From Pseudomonas paraeruginosa PA7 (GTDB taxonomy: Bacteria > Pseudomonadota > Gammaproteobacteria > Pseudomonadales > Pseudomonadaceae): 64,000 nt of DNA. Under the pieces are notes generated by a model. The model was not told the DNA's origin. It saw only the letters and a program-made list of their open reading frames with translations, and made no database searches. The stretch's first letter is position 1; the number at the start of each line of letters is the position of its first letter. The DNA lies in NCBI RefSeq assembly GCF_000017205.1, contig NC_009656.1:1988001-2052000 (forward strand). Reading direction: 5' to 3'. This document shows positions 52,251 to 60,056 of the stretch, piece after piece. The position numbers were made by a program, and so were the translations under genes.

Positions 52251-52904
52251 ATGCCCATGACATTGCCGCTGGATCGGGTCCTGCTACAGGCCAGCCCGGT
52301 ATTGCCGGTGCTGGTGATCGAGGACGTGGCGCTGGCGCCCGACCTGGCGCGCGCGTTGTATGCGGGTGGCGTCACGGTGCTGGAAGTGACGCTGCGCACG
52401 CCGCAGGCGCTGGACGCGATCGCCGCCATCCATCGCGAGGTGCCCGAAGTCCTGCTGGGGGCGGGTACCCTGATCCACACCGAGCAGTTCCTCGAGGCGC
52501 GCGACGCGGGCGCACAGTTCGCCGTCAGTCCCGGATGCACGCCGCGCCTTGCCGCCGCCGCCGAGGATGCCGGCCTGCCATACCTGCCCGGGGTGATGAC
52601 ACCTTCGGAAGTGTTGCTGGCGCTGGAGTACGGTTATCGCTCGCTGAAGCTGTTTCCGGCCGATGGCACTGCCAGTGTGAAAATGCTGAAAAGCCTGAAG
52701 GGGCCGTTCACCGGTATTCGCTTCTGCCCGACCGGCGGGGTGAACCTGGACAACCTGCTGAATTTCCTGCGCCTGCCCAACGTCGCCTGCGTCGGCGGCA
52801 CCTGGCTGGCGCCCCCCAGTCTGATCCGGGCGCGCGCCTGGGACCAGATCACCCAACTGGCCAGGGAAGCGCGCGACCTGGCCGGCAGCCTGGAGCCGCA
52901 TTGA
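52251..52904 (+). CDS. KDPG/KHG aldolase family protein (Eda-like)
   Basis: A 217-residue class-I aldolase that should split 2-keto-3-deoxy-6-phosphogluconate to pyruvate and glyceraldehyde-3-phosphate. The Glu of the active site is in VTVLEVTLRTP (near residue 45), and the Schiff-base Lys is in RSLKLFPAD (near 134); PTGGVNLDNL near 160 binds phosphate. P. aeruginosa has another eda in the glucose cluster, so this is a second copy with unclear role and no sugar-catabolic neighbours. ATG 52251 or 52257 could be the start. Its stop overlaps the next ATG. Confidence 0.88.
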   Translation: MPMTLPLDRVLLQASPVLPVLVIEDVALAPDLARALYAGGVTVLEVTLRTPQALDAIAAIHREVPEVLLGAGTLIHTEQFLEARDAGAQFAVSPGCTPRLAAAAEDAGLPYLPGVMTPSEVLLALEYGYRSLKLFPADGTASVKMLKSLKGPFTGIRFCPTGGVNLDNLLNFLRLPNVACVGGTWLAPPSLIRARAWDQITQLAREARDLAGSLEPH

Positions 52905-53341
52905 TGAACTGGGATTATGCCGAGCCGTTCGTGATCGACCTCCGCGTCCTCGCCGAGGACATCGACGGACTCGGCCATGCGAACAACGCCGTCTACGTCA
53001 GTTGGCTGGAGCGCTGCGCCTGGCGCCATTCCCAGCGCCTGGGCCTGGATCTGGCCGAATACCGCCGGCTGAACCGGGCGATGGCGGTGGTCCGGCACGA
53101 GATCGATTACCTGGCGGCGGCCTACGAGGGCGACGAGTTGCAACTGGCGACCTGGATCGTCGAGTCCGACCAGCGCCTGCGGATGAACCGGCGCTTCCAG
53201 TTGGTACGCCCGGCGGATGGCGCCACGCTGCTGCGGGCGCAGACCACCTTCGTCTGCATCGAACTGTCCAGCGGCAAGCCGAAGCGGATGCCGGCGGAAT
53301 TCATCGACGGCTACGGCCAGGCTCTGCTCGCCGGCGCCTGA
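52904..53341 (+). CDS. Hot-dog fold acyl-CoA thioesterase
   Basis: A 145-residue 4-hydroxybenzoyl-CoA-thioesterase-type (4HBT/YbgC-like) protein. The catalytic-Asp motif is seen as DIDGLGHANNAVYVSWLERC (residues ~19-38). A long beta strand region (ELQLATWIVESDQRLRMNRRF) and final FVCIEL strand follow. It is translationally coupled to the aldolase (TGATG). Acyl substrate unknown. The coupling with an aldolase is unusual and gives no clear pathway. Confidence 0.85.
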   Translation: MNWDYAEPFVIDLRVLAEDIDGLGHANNAVYVSWLERCAWRHSQRLGLDLAEYRRLNRAMAVVRHEIDYLAAAYEGDELQLATWIVESDQRLRMNRRFQLVRPADGATLLRAQTTFVCIELSSGKPKRMPAEFIDGYGQALLAGA

Positions 53342-53433
53342 CCCGCTGCACGTCGGTCGGCAGGCATTCGCACTTTGTTCCGGGCGGCGGATTCTCTAGA
53401 ATCCGCCGCCTGTCATTTTCGAGGTAGTGGTTC

Positions 53434-54393
53434 GTGCAAATCGCCCTGGCGCCGATGGAAGGTCTGGTGGATGAAATCCTCCGCGACGTGCTGACCCGCG
53501 TCGGCGGCATCGATTGGTGCGTCACCGAATTCATCCGCATCACCGATCGCCTGCTGCCGGCCACGGCTTTCCACAAGCTGGCGCCGGAGTTGCGCGACGG
53601 CAGCCGGACTCGCGCCGGGACGCCGATGCGTGTCCAGTTGCTCGGCTCAGATCCGGCGTGCCTGGCGGATAACGCCGCGTTCGCCTGTGAGCTGGGCGCC
53701 CCGGTGATCGACCTGAACTTCGGTTGTCCGGCCAAGACCGTGAACCGCTCGCGCGGTGGCGCGGTATTGCTCAAGGAGCCGGAGCTGATGCACGACATCG
53801 TCGCCGCCGTGCGTCGCGCGGTGCCGGGCGAGACTCCGGTGACCTCGAAGATGCGCCTGGGCTACGACAGTCCCGACGGCGCCCTGGATTGCGCGCGGGC
53901 CTTGGCCGACGGCGGCTCGGTCCATGTCGTGGTGCATGCCAGGACCAAGGTCGACGGCTACAAGCCGCCGGCGCACTGGGAATGGGTGGCGCGGGTGGCC
54001 GAGGCGGTGCGCGTGCCGGTCTTCGCCAATGGCGAAGTCTGGACCCTCGACGACTACTTGCGTTGTCGCGAGATCAGCGGGGTCGAGGACATCATGCTCG
54101 GTCGCGGACTGGTCTCGCGTCCTGGCCTGGCTCGGCAGATCGCCGCCTGGCGCGACGGCGGCGAGATCCGCGAGATGCCCTGGAGCGAGTTGCTGCCGCT
54201 GCTCCGCGATTTCTGGTTGCAGGCCCGGCGCAAGCTGGCGCCGCGCTATGCGCCGGGGCGCCTCAAGCAGTGGCTGGGCATGCTCACCCGTACCTATCCC
54301 GAGGCCGTCGAGCTGTTCGCGCAGATCCGCCGGGAAAGCGATTGCGAGACCATCGATCGGCTGCTGCAGGTGTCGTTCAGCCAGGCGGCCTAG
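53434..54393 (+). CDS. dusC: tRNA-dihydrouridine(16) synthase DusC
   Basis: A 319-residue FMN enzyme that reduces uridine-16 in tRNA D-loops. The N-terminal FMN-binding [17 protein letters not shown] and the catalytic Cys in [16 protein letters not shown] (near residue 98) mark the Dus family; [17 protein letters not shown] and FANGEVW follow as in DusC. The start is GTG 53434, following GAGGTAG. It is convergent with the short-chain dehydrogenase, 14 bp apart. Confidence 0.93.
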   Translation: MQIALAPMEGLVDEILRDVLTRVGGIDWCVTEFIRITDRLLPATAFHKLAPELRDGSRTRAGTPMRVQLLGSDPACLADNAAFACELGAPVIDLNFGCPAKTVNRSRGGAVLLKEPELMHDIVAAVRRAVPGETPVTSKMRLGYDSPDGALDCARALADGGSVHVVVHARTKVDGYKPPAHWEWVARVAEAVRVPVFANGEVWTLDDYLRCREISGVEDIMLGRGLVSRPGLARQIAAWRDGGEIREMPWSELLPLLRDFWLQARRKLAPRYAPGRLKQWLGMLTRTYPEAVELFAQIRRESDCETIDRLLQVSFSQAA

Positions 54394-54407
54394 GGTTCGT
54401 TCGGGAC

Positions 54408-55154
54408 CTAGCGCCCGCCGCTGACGTCGATGAAGGTCCCGGTGCTGTAGCTGGCTTCGTCCGAGGCCAGCCAGAGGATCGCCCGCGCGACTTCCTCGGA
54501 TTCGCCGCCGCGCCCCAGCGGAATGCCGCTCTTCAGGCGTTCCACTCGTCCCGGCTCGCCGCCGCTGGCGTGGATCTCGGTATCGATCAGTCCGGGCCGC
54601 ACCGCGTTGACCCGGATACCCTCCGCCGCGACCTCCCTGGCCAGACCGATGGTCATGCTGTCGATGGCGCCCTTGGCGGCGGCATAGTCGATGTATTCGT
54701 TGGGCGATCCCAGTCGCGAGGCCATGGAGGATACGTTGACGATGCTGCCGCCGCGCCCGCCATGGCGGGTCGACAGGCGCTTCACCGCCTCGCGGGCGCA
54801 GAGGAAGCTGCCGGTCACGTTGGTCGCGAAGACCCGTCGCAGGCGTGCCGCGTCCATGTGCTCCAGGCGCATCTGCGGCTCCAGCATGCCGGCGTTGTTC
54901 ACCAATACGTCGAGGCGGCCGAAACGCTGGTCGATAGCCTCGAACAGTCGCAGCACCTGGTGCTCCTCGGCGACGTCGGCCGCCACCGCCAGGGCTTCGC
55001 CGCCCTGGTGCTCGATGCGCTGGCGCAGCGCTTCGGCGGCCTCGCGGTTGCGCAGGTAGTTGAGAACGACCGCATAGCCGCGTTCGGCGGCGAGCAGGGC
55101 GGTAGCGGCACCGATACCGCGGCTGGCACCGGTGATCAGCATGACGTTGCGCAT
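54408..55154 (-). CDS. Short-chain dehydrogenase/reductase
   Basis: A 248-residue classical SDR of the FabG-like class. The NAD(P) loop is LITGASRGIGAATALLAAERG (seen split: ITGASRGIGAAT, residues 6-17), NNAGM at about 87, catalytic Ser in NVSSMAS near 140 and YAAAK near 157. Asn-Tyr-Lys geometry is complete. Substrate unknown; such genes are often annotated as sugar or glucose dehydrogenases without proof. ATG 55154. It lies 16 bp after the following GNAT gene on the same strand, so the two may be co-transcribed. Confidence 0.88.
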   Translation of the reverse strand: MRNVMLITGASRGIGAATALLAAERGYAVVLNYLRNREAAEALRQRIEHQGGEALAVAADVAEEHQVLRLFEAIDQRFGRLDVLVNNAGMLEPQMRLEHMDAARLRRVFATNVTGSFLCAREAVKRLSTRHGGRGGSIVNVSSMASRLGSPNEYIDYAAAKGAIDSMTIGLAREVAAEGIRVNAVRPGLIDTEIHASGGEPGRVERLKSGIPLGRGGESEEVARAILWLASDEASYSTGTFIDVSGGR

Positions 55155-55170
55155 GGCGACGCTCTCCAGG

Positions 55171-55974
55171 TCAGTAGCGCGTGAAGGTCAGGTAGTCGGC
55201 GTCCCAGCCCAGGCCCTGCCAGAACAGATTGGACAGCGGCGCGTCGAGGGCCGATTGCGCGCGGATCAGGCCGGCGCCGCGCGAGCGCAGGGCCTGCTCG
55301 GCGCTGGCCACCAGTCCGCGGGCCAGGCCCTGCCGGCGCGCGTGCGGCAACACGTAGAGTTCGGCGATCTCGCCGACCCGGGCCTGGCCGTCCTCGATCT
55401 GCCAGAGGTGGGCGAGGACGAAACCGCGGGGATGCTGCTGGGCTTCCGCCAGCCAGAGCAAGCGGTTGCGCGAGGCGGCCAGGAGCAGCGCGTGGATCGC
55501 CTGCTGGTCACCGGCATCCAGGGTTTCCCCGGCTTCGCGGACATTGGCTTGCCAGAGCGCGGCCACCGCCGGGACGTCCTCTGCGCTGGCCAGGCGAACC
55601 TGGTGTTGCTCTGGCGTCGCATCGAGTTCCTGGCCGATCCGCAGCAGGTTGCCGTCGGGATCGACCAGGGCGAATTCGCGCATGCCCCAGGGTTGGTCTT
55701 CCAGGGCCGTGAGGCGTGGAATTCCCTGGCTGCCCAGGCCGAGGGCCTCGGCCTGGCGATGCAGTGCCTGGGCATCCTCCAGGCGCAGGTAGGCAGCGCT
55801 GCAATTGGTCGTGGGTTCGAGCGCTTCGACCAGCGACAGGTGCAGCTCCAGTGCGCCGCGTTGGAGGATGGCGTAGGCCGGATAGCGAGCGCCAAGGTGG
55901 AAGCCGAGGGACTGGTAGAAGGCGCTGGCGCTGTCGAGGTCGCGGCAGGGGAAAGTCGGGATCGCGCGTTCCAT
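55171..55974 (-). CDS. VOC (bleomycin-resistance-like) / GNAT acetyltransferase fusion
   Basis: A 267-residue two-domain protein. Residues 1-~115 are a VOC/glyoxalase-fold module (AIPTFPCRDLDSASAFYQSLGF; FALVDPDGNLLRIGQ). Residues ~125-267 are a GNAT N-acetyltransferase (VGEIAELYVLPHARRQGLARGLV with the acetyl-CoA-binding R-x-x-G-x-A loop). I start at ATG 55974 (MERAIPTFPCRD); the frame extends 13 codons upstream. The VOC half may bind a hydrophobic drug and the GNAT half may acetylate it, but this is inference. A fused binder-and-modifier could give self-protection. Confidence 0.85.
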   Translation of the reverse strand: MERAIPTFPCRDLDSASAFYQSLGFHLGARYPAYAILQRGALELHLSLVEALEPTTNCSAAYLRLEDAQALHRQAEALGLGSQGIPRLTALEDQPWGMREFALVDPDGNLLRIGQELDATPEQHQVRLASAEDVPAVAALWQANVREAGETLDAGDQQAIHALLLAASRNRLLWLAEAQQHPRGFVLAHLWQIEDGQARVGEIAELYVLPHARRQGLARGLVASAEQALRSRGAGLIRAQSALDAPLSNLFWQGLGWDADYLTFTRY

Positions 55975-56036
55975 GGCGTCTGTTCTCGAAAGGATGAGGG
56001 TCGATCTGAGCACGACGAACGGTCGTTCTCAAGACT

Positions 56037-56065
56037 CTTGAAATATTTCCCGCTACCCCTATCTA
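56037..56065 (+). promoter_or_regulatory. Sigma-32 heat-shock promoter of ibpA
   Basis: CTTGAAA (56037-56043) and CCCTATCTA (56057-56065) are separated by 13 bp and fit the RpoH consensus CTTGAAA / CCCCATNTA. Transcription should start near 56072, giving a leader of about 60 bases. Confidence 0.8.
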
Positions 56066-56069
56066 GTTC

Positions 56070-56131
56070 GTGCGGGATGCCGAAGACGGGTTCCGCACCA
56101 GAGTACTTGCTGATAATTCAGGAGATTCGCA
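56070..56131 (+). ncRNA. ROSE-like RNA thermometer in the ibpA leader
   Basis: The leader can form two hairpins. The upstream one pairs GTGCGG (56070-56075) with CCGCAC (56093-56098). The downstream one pairs TTGCT (56107-56111) with the ribosome site AGGAG (56120-56124). UUGCU opposite AGGA is the hallmark of ROSE elements, in which the helix melts with heat and releases translation. Such elements are known upstream of small heat-shock genes in pseudomonads. Pairing was done by eye. Confidence 0.75.
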
Positions 56132-56581
56132 ATGAGCAACGCTTTTTCCCTCGCCCCGCTGTTCCGCCATTCCGTAGGCTTCGATCGCTTCAACGATCTG
56201 TTCGAGTCGGCCCTGCGCAATGAGGCCGGCAGTTCCTACCCGCCCTATAACGTCGAGAAGCACGGTGACGACCAGTACCGTATCGTCATCGCCGCCGCCG
56301 GCTTCCAGGAAGAAGACCTGGACCTGCAGGTCGAGCGCGGCGTGCTGACCGTCAGTGGCGGCAAGCGCGAGAAGTCCACGGACAACGTGACCTACCTGCA
56401 CCAGGGCATCGCCCAGCGCGCCTTCAAGCTGTCGTTCCGCCTCGCCGACCATATCGAGGTCAAGGCGGCTTCGCTGGCCAACGGCCTGCTGAACATCGAC
56501 CTGGTGCGGCTGGTTCCGGAAGAAGCCAAGCCGAAGCGTATCGCCATCAATGGCCAGCGCCCGGCACTGGACAACCAGTAA
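56132..56581 (+). CDS. ibpA: Small heat-shock protein IbpA (Hsp20)
   Basis: A 149-residue ATP-independent chaperone that binds aggregating proteins. The alpha-crystallin domain runs from about residue 38 (YNVEKHGDDQYRIVIAAAGF) to 132, ending in the A-x-L-x-N-G-L motif (ASLANGLLNIDL). The C-terminal IxI anchor appears as RIAING. The N-terminal SNAFSLAPLFRHSVGFDRF is as in IbpA. Transcription is likely from a sigma-32 promoter and translation controlled by the RNA thermometer directly upstream. It is a single-gene unit ending at its own terminator. Confidence 0.96.
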   Translation: MSNAFSLAPLFRHSVGFDRFNDLFESALRNEAGSSYPPYNVEKHGDDQYRIVIAAAGFQEEDLDLQVERGVLTVSGGKREKSTDNVTYLHQGIAQRAFKLSFRLADHIEVKAASLANGLLNIDLVRLVPEEAKPKRIAINGQRPALDNQ

Positions 56582-56597
56582 CCGTCAGCGGTGATCG

Positions 56598-56625
56598 AAA
56601 AAAAGGCGCCTTCGGGCGCCTTTTT
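56598..56625 (+). terminator. Intrinsic terminator after ibpA
   Basis: GGCGCC-TTCG-GGCGCC (56605-56620) with a stable UUCG tetraloop, As upstream and five Ts downstream. It is symmetrical and may also end the convergent XRE gene transcript. Confidence 0.93.
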
Positions 56626-56659
56626 CATGCCGCCCCTTCCTGTGCGCTCGGAGTTTCCC

Positions 56660-57277
56660 TCAGCGTTCGGACATGACCACCATGACCTCGGCCTCTGCGT
56701 CTTCGCCTTCGGCCAGGTAGATATGGCCGATGCTGCTATCGAAATAGGCGGTTTCCCGTGGCCCGACGCTGACCGACTCGCCATTCTCGAACTGGATGCG
56801 TACCCGGCCTGACAGCACCAGGGCGAATTCCTGGCCAGGGTGACGGATGTAGTCGTCGAACTCGCGCCGTTCGCGGGCGATGATCCGCGCATAGAGCGGG
56901 GTCATGCTGCGTCGCGGGAAATCGCCGGCCAGCGGATGGTATTCGTAGCTGCCGGTGTTGTAGCCGGTCGCGTCGTCGACACCGCCGTGCACCACGGTCA
57001 CCTGCCCGGGGGCGTCCGCCGGCGGCGGCGCGGCGCGGAAGATCTGGGCGATGTCGACTTCCAGCGCGCGGGCCGCGGCTGCCAGTTTCTCGTAGCTCAC
57101 CGAGACCTGGGCCAGTTCCATCTTCGACAGGGTAGAGAGGGCCACGCCGGAACGCTCTGACAGTTGCTTGAGGGTCAGCTCGTGGCGCTTGCGGATCGCC
57201 CGCAGGCGGGCGCCGATCTCCTTGCGTTGCAACTGTTGTTGCTGGCCGGTACTGGATGGGTTCCCTGCGTCGCTCAT
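56660..57277 (-). CDS. XRE-family regulator with C-terminal cupin domain
   Basis: A 205-residue regulator. The helix-turn-helix covers residues ~22-75 (IGARLRAIRKRHELTLKQLS; SGVALSTLSKME). The cupin sensor covers ~110-205 (RHPGQEFALVLSGRVRIQF). This is the PuuR/SutR-like type, often local repressors of amino-acid or polyamine catabolic genes. It is divergent from the D-amino-acid dehydrogenase-like gene across 97 bp, where a dyad overlaps the promoter of that gene. The ligand may be an amino acid or its imine product, inferred from context. Confidence 0.9.
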   Translation of the reverse strand: MSDAGNPSSTGQQQQLQRKEIGARLRAIRKRHELTLKQLSERSGVALSTLSKMELAQVSVSYEKLAAAARALEVDIAQIFRAAPPPADAPGQVTVVHGGVDDATGYNTGSYEYHPLAGDFPRRSMTPLYARIIARERREFDDYIRHPGQEFALVLSGRVRIQFENGESVSVGPRETAYFDSSIGHIYLAEGEDAEAEVMVVMSER

Positions 57278-57320
57278 GGAATGCCTCGTGGTCGGGGCGA
57301 CCAGTTTACGCGACGGCTGG

Positions 57321-57367
57321 TTGACGGAGAAATTCTCATATCTTAGATTTCTCTTATGTGAGAATTT
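57321..57367 (+). promoter_or_regulatory. Promoter and overlapping dyad upstream of the FAD dehydrogenase gene
   Basis: TTGACG (57321-57326), 17-bp spacer and TAGATT (57344-57349) form a promoter with a start near 57355. A 9-bp inverted repeat, AAATTCTCA (57330-57338) and TGAGAATTT (57359-57367), overlaps the spacer and start site. A protein bound there would block transcription, so this is the expected operator of the divergent XRE-cupin regulator. Confidence 0.6.
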
Positions 57368-57374
57368 TCGAGGG

Positions 57375-58502
57375 ATGCCCGTGAACGAAGTGCAGCGTTA
57401 CGACTATGTGATCGTCGGGGCGGGGATCGCCGGCGCTTCGCTCGGCTATTACCTGGCGGACGCGGGCCGGGTGCTGCTGCTGGAGCGCGAAAGCCAGCCC
57501 GGCTACCACTCGACCGGGCGTTCCGCGGCGATGTTCATGGAGGCCTACGGCACTCCCCAGATCCAGGCTTTGACCCGTGCCAGCCGGGCTTTCTATGAAC
57601 GGCCGCCGGCCGGGTTCAGCGAGCATCCGCTGCTGGCCGAGCGTGGTTGCCTCTATGTGGCGACTCACGAACAGGCGGCGGAACTGGAGGCGCGCGCCGG
57701 AATCCCCGGCGTGCAGCGGATCGACGCCGCGGAGACCCTGCGCCGCGCGCCGTGTCTCGATCCGCGGCGGATCGCCGGCGCCCTCTATGAGCCTGACGCC
57801 CGCGACGTCGATGTGCACGCGTTGCACCAGGGCTACCTGCGCGGCATGCGCCAGCGCGGCGGGGAGCTGCTGTGTTCGGCCGAGCTGCTGGCAGCCGAGG
57901 CTTGCGCCGAGGGCTGGCGCCTGCGCCTGGGCGACGGCCGGGAGCTGCAGGGTGCCTGCCTGGTGAACGCCGCCGGGGCCTGGGCCGACCAGGTTGCCGA
58001 GCTCTGCGACATACCGCCGGTGGGACTGCAGCCGCGCCGGCGGACCGCCTTCACCTTCGAGCCTCCGGAAGGTGCCGACATCGCCGCCTGGCCAGCCGTG
58101 ATCGGCATCGACGAAAGCTTCTATTTCAAGCCGGACGCCGGGCAGTTGCTGGGTTCGCCGGCCAACGCCGATCCGGTGCCGGCGCAGGATGTCCAGCCGG
58201 AGGAGCTGGATATCGCCCTGGGCGTGCATCACATCGAGCAAGTCAGCCGCCTGCGCATCCGCCGCCCCGGGCACGCCTGGGCCGGATTGCGCTCTTTCGT
58301 CGCCGATGGCGACCTGGTGATCGGTCGCGACCCGTCGCAGCCCGCCTTTTTCTGGCTGGCCGCCCAGGGCGGCTATGGCATTCAGTCGGCCGACGGTGTG
58401 GCGCGCCTGGCCCGGGCGTTGCTGCTCGAGGAGACGCTGCCGGCCGGGTTGCGCGCCGAAGGCGTGGAGCCCGAGCGGCTCGGTCCGGCGCGTCTACGCT
58501 GA
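57375..58502 (+). CDS. FAD-dependent D-amino-acid dehydrogenase (DauA paralogue)
   Basis: A 375-residue DAO-family flavoenzyme that strongly resembles D-arginine dehydrogenase DauA in motif order: YVIVGAGIAGASLGYYLADAG at the N-terminus (FAD site, split as VIVGAGIAGASLGYYL), PGYHSTGRSAAMF near residue 45, and LRSFVADGDLVIGRD and AAQGGYGIQ near the end. It should oxidise a D-amino acid or other amine to an imine and pass electrons to the respiratory chain. I chose ATG 57375; GTG 57381 is possible. The RidA gene 33 bp later would hydrolyse the imine. Its substrate is unknown, as several DauA-loop residues differ. Confidence 0.88.
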   Translation: MPVNEVQRYDYVIVGAGIAGASLGYYLADAGRVLLLERESQPGYHSTGRSAAMFMEAYGTPQIQALTRASRAFYERPPAGFSEHPLLAERGCLYVATHEQAAELEARAGIPGVQRIDAAETLRRAPCLDPRRIAGALYEPDARDVDVHALHQGYLRGMRQRGGELLCSAELLAAEACAEGWRLRLGDGRELQGACLVNAAGAWADQVAELCDIPPVGLQPRRRTAFTFEPPEGADIAAWPAVIGIDESFYFKPDAGQLLGSPANADPVPAQDVQPEELDIALGVHHIEQVSRLRIRRPGHAWAGLRSFVADGDLVIGRDPSQPAFFWLAAQGGYGIQSADGVARLARALLLEETLPAGLRAEGVEPERLGPARLR

Positions 58503-58535
58503 GGCTTTTGCGAGTCCATCCACAGGAGATATCCC

Positions 58536-58913
58536 ATGAACAACGAGATCCAGCGTTACCCCAGCAGCTTGCCGTTCCCGTTTTCCCGCGCGGTGCGCGC
58601 CGGCGGTTTCCTCTTCCTCTCCGGGCAGGTACCGATGAGCGCGGGTGGCGAGGTGGTGCGCGGCGATATCCAGGCGCAGACCGAAGCGGTGATGGCGCGC
58701 ATCGGCGAGACCCTGGAAAGCTGCGGGGCGCGCTTCGACCAGGTGGTGAAGGTCACCGTGTGGCTGTCGGACATGGCTCACTTCGCCGGCTTCAACGAGG
58801 TCTACCAGCGCTACGTGCAGGGGGCGCTGCCGGTGCGTTCGACGGTGACCGCCGGGCTCGCCCTGGGCGTGGACGTGGAGGTGGAGGTACAGGCCTGGGT
58901 TGGCGAGGGCTGA
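58536..58913 (+). CDS. RidA-family imine deaminase
   Basis: A 125-residue YjgF/YER057c/UK114 protein. It speeds hydrolysis of reactive imines and enamines to keto acids and ammonia. The conserved arginine that defines active RidA proteins is in ALPVRSTVTAG (near residue 100). FLFLSGQVPM is near 25 and DVEVEVQAW ends the fold. Its gene follows the D-amino-acid dehydrogenase, whose product is an imine, so the two probably act in sequence. RBS AGGAG is at 58524-58528. Trimeric cytosolic protein. Confidence 0.93.
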   Translation: MNNEIQRYPSSLPFPFSRAVRAGGFLFLSGQVPMSAGGEVVRGDIQAQTEAVMARIGETLESCGARFDQVVKVTVWLSDMAHFAGFNEVYQRYVQGALPVRSTVTAGLALGVDVEVEVQAWVGEG

Positions 58914-58977
58914 GTGCGCGCGATGCCATGAGGCACTGAAGATCTGCGCCGGACAATAACAACGAGAGGGCGACGGG

Positions 58978-60045
58978 ATGAAAGATGTACTGAGGATCGC
59001 AGGGGCGTTCGTCGGCGTGATCGTGGGCGCCGGATTCGCGTCCGGCCAGGAACTGTTGATGTTCTTCGTCAACTTCGGTACCTGGGGCCTGGCCGGCGCG
59101 ATGCTGGCGGCGGCGCTGTTCACCGTGCTGGGAATGCTCCTGGCCAACATGGGCGCGCGCCTGCGGGCGAGTTCGCACAAGGATGTGGTGGAAGCCATCT
59201 GCGGGCGCCGGCTGGGGAGGGCGGTGGACCTGATGGTGACGTTCTTCATGTTTGCCGTGACCGTGGTGATGCTGGCCGGCGGCGCCGCCCTGCTGGAGCA
59301 GCAGTTCGGCATCCCGGCGCTGTACGGCGGGATGCTGGTGAGCGGGCTGGTGGCGCTGGTGGTGTGCCTGGACGTGCAACGGGTGATTACCCTGATCGGC
59401 GCGGTGACGCCGTTGCTGCTGCTGATGGCCGTGCTGGTCTCGCTGTATGGCCTGTCTTCCCGCGAGCTGAGCTTCGCCGAACTCGACCGCGTTGCCGCGC
59501 AGCAGCGCGCTGGCGCCAGCCAGTGGTGGCTGGGGGCTATCCTTTACGTTTCCTACAATATCGTCGCAGGGGTACCGATTCTCGCCATCATGGGCGGCGC
59601 CGCCCGTGGCGAGCGGGTCGCGACCTGGGGCGGGGTTCTTGGCGGTGCCATGCTCGGCCTGTTGATGCTGGTGATGGGTCTTGGCCTGCTGGCGCGCCTG
59701 GACAGCCTGGCGACGGAGCCGATGCCGATGCTTGCGCTGGCCGGCGAGGCTTCGCCACTACTGGGCCTGCTGATGGCGTTGATCATCCTCGGGATGTTGC
59801 TGAACACCGCCGTCGGCACCCTCTATTCGTTCACCGCGCGGCTGTTGCCGGCGGGCACCCGGCGTTTCCGCTATGGCTCCGTCGCCGCCGCGCTGCTGGC
59901 CTTCGTCTGCAGCCTGCTGGGTTTCGTCAGCCTGGTGGGCAAGGTCTATCCGTTCTTCGGCTATCTCGGCTTCCTGCTGATCGCCGCGGTGCTGCTCGGC
60001 GGACTGCGCCTGGGCCGGCTGGCCGCGCCGCCGCGGCCGGCCTGA
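58978..60045 (+). CDS. Membrane transporter (YkvI-type, amino-acid permease-like)
   Basis: A 355-residue protein with about ten membrane helices. The start GAFVGVIVGAGFASGQELLMF (residues ~8-28, split as GAFVGVIVGAGFASGQE) resembles LeuT-fold transporters, where the unwound first helix binds substrate and sodium. The family (YkvI/ DUF-type) has no firm substrate. Following the dehydrogenase and ridA on the same strand at 64 bp suggests that it imports the amino acid they degrade. The operon would then be an uptake-oxidation-imine clearing unit. Convergent with the LysR gene. Confidence 0.75.
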   Translation: MKDVLRIAGAFVGVIVGAGFASGQELLMFFVNFGTWGLAGAMLAAALFTVLGMLLANMGARLRASSHKDVVEAICGRRLGRAVDLMVTFFMFAVTVVMLAGGAALLEQQFGIPALYGGMLVSGLVALVVCLDVQRVITLIGAVTPLLLLMAVLVSLYGLSSRELSFAELDRVAAQQRAGASQWWLGAILYVSYNIVAGVPILAIMGGAARGERVATWGGVLGGAMLGLLMLVMGLGLLARLDSLATEPMPMLALAGEASPLLGLLMALIILGMLLNTAVGTLYSFTARLLPAGTRRFRYGSVAAALLAFVCSLLGFVSLVGKVYPFFGYLGFLLIAAVLLGGLRLGRLAAPPRPA

Positions 60046-60056
60046 AGAGGGCGGGC

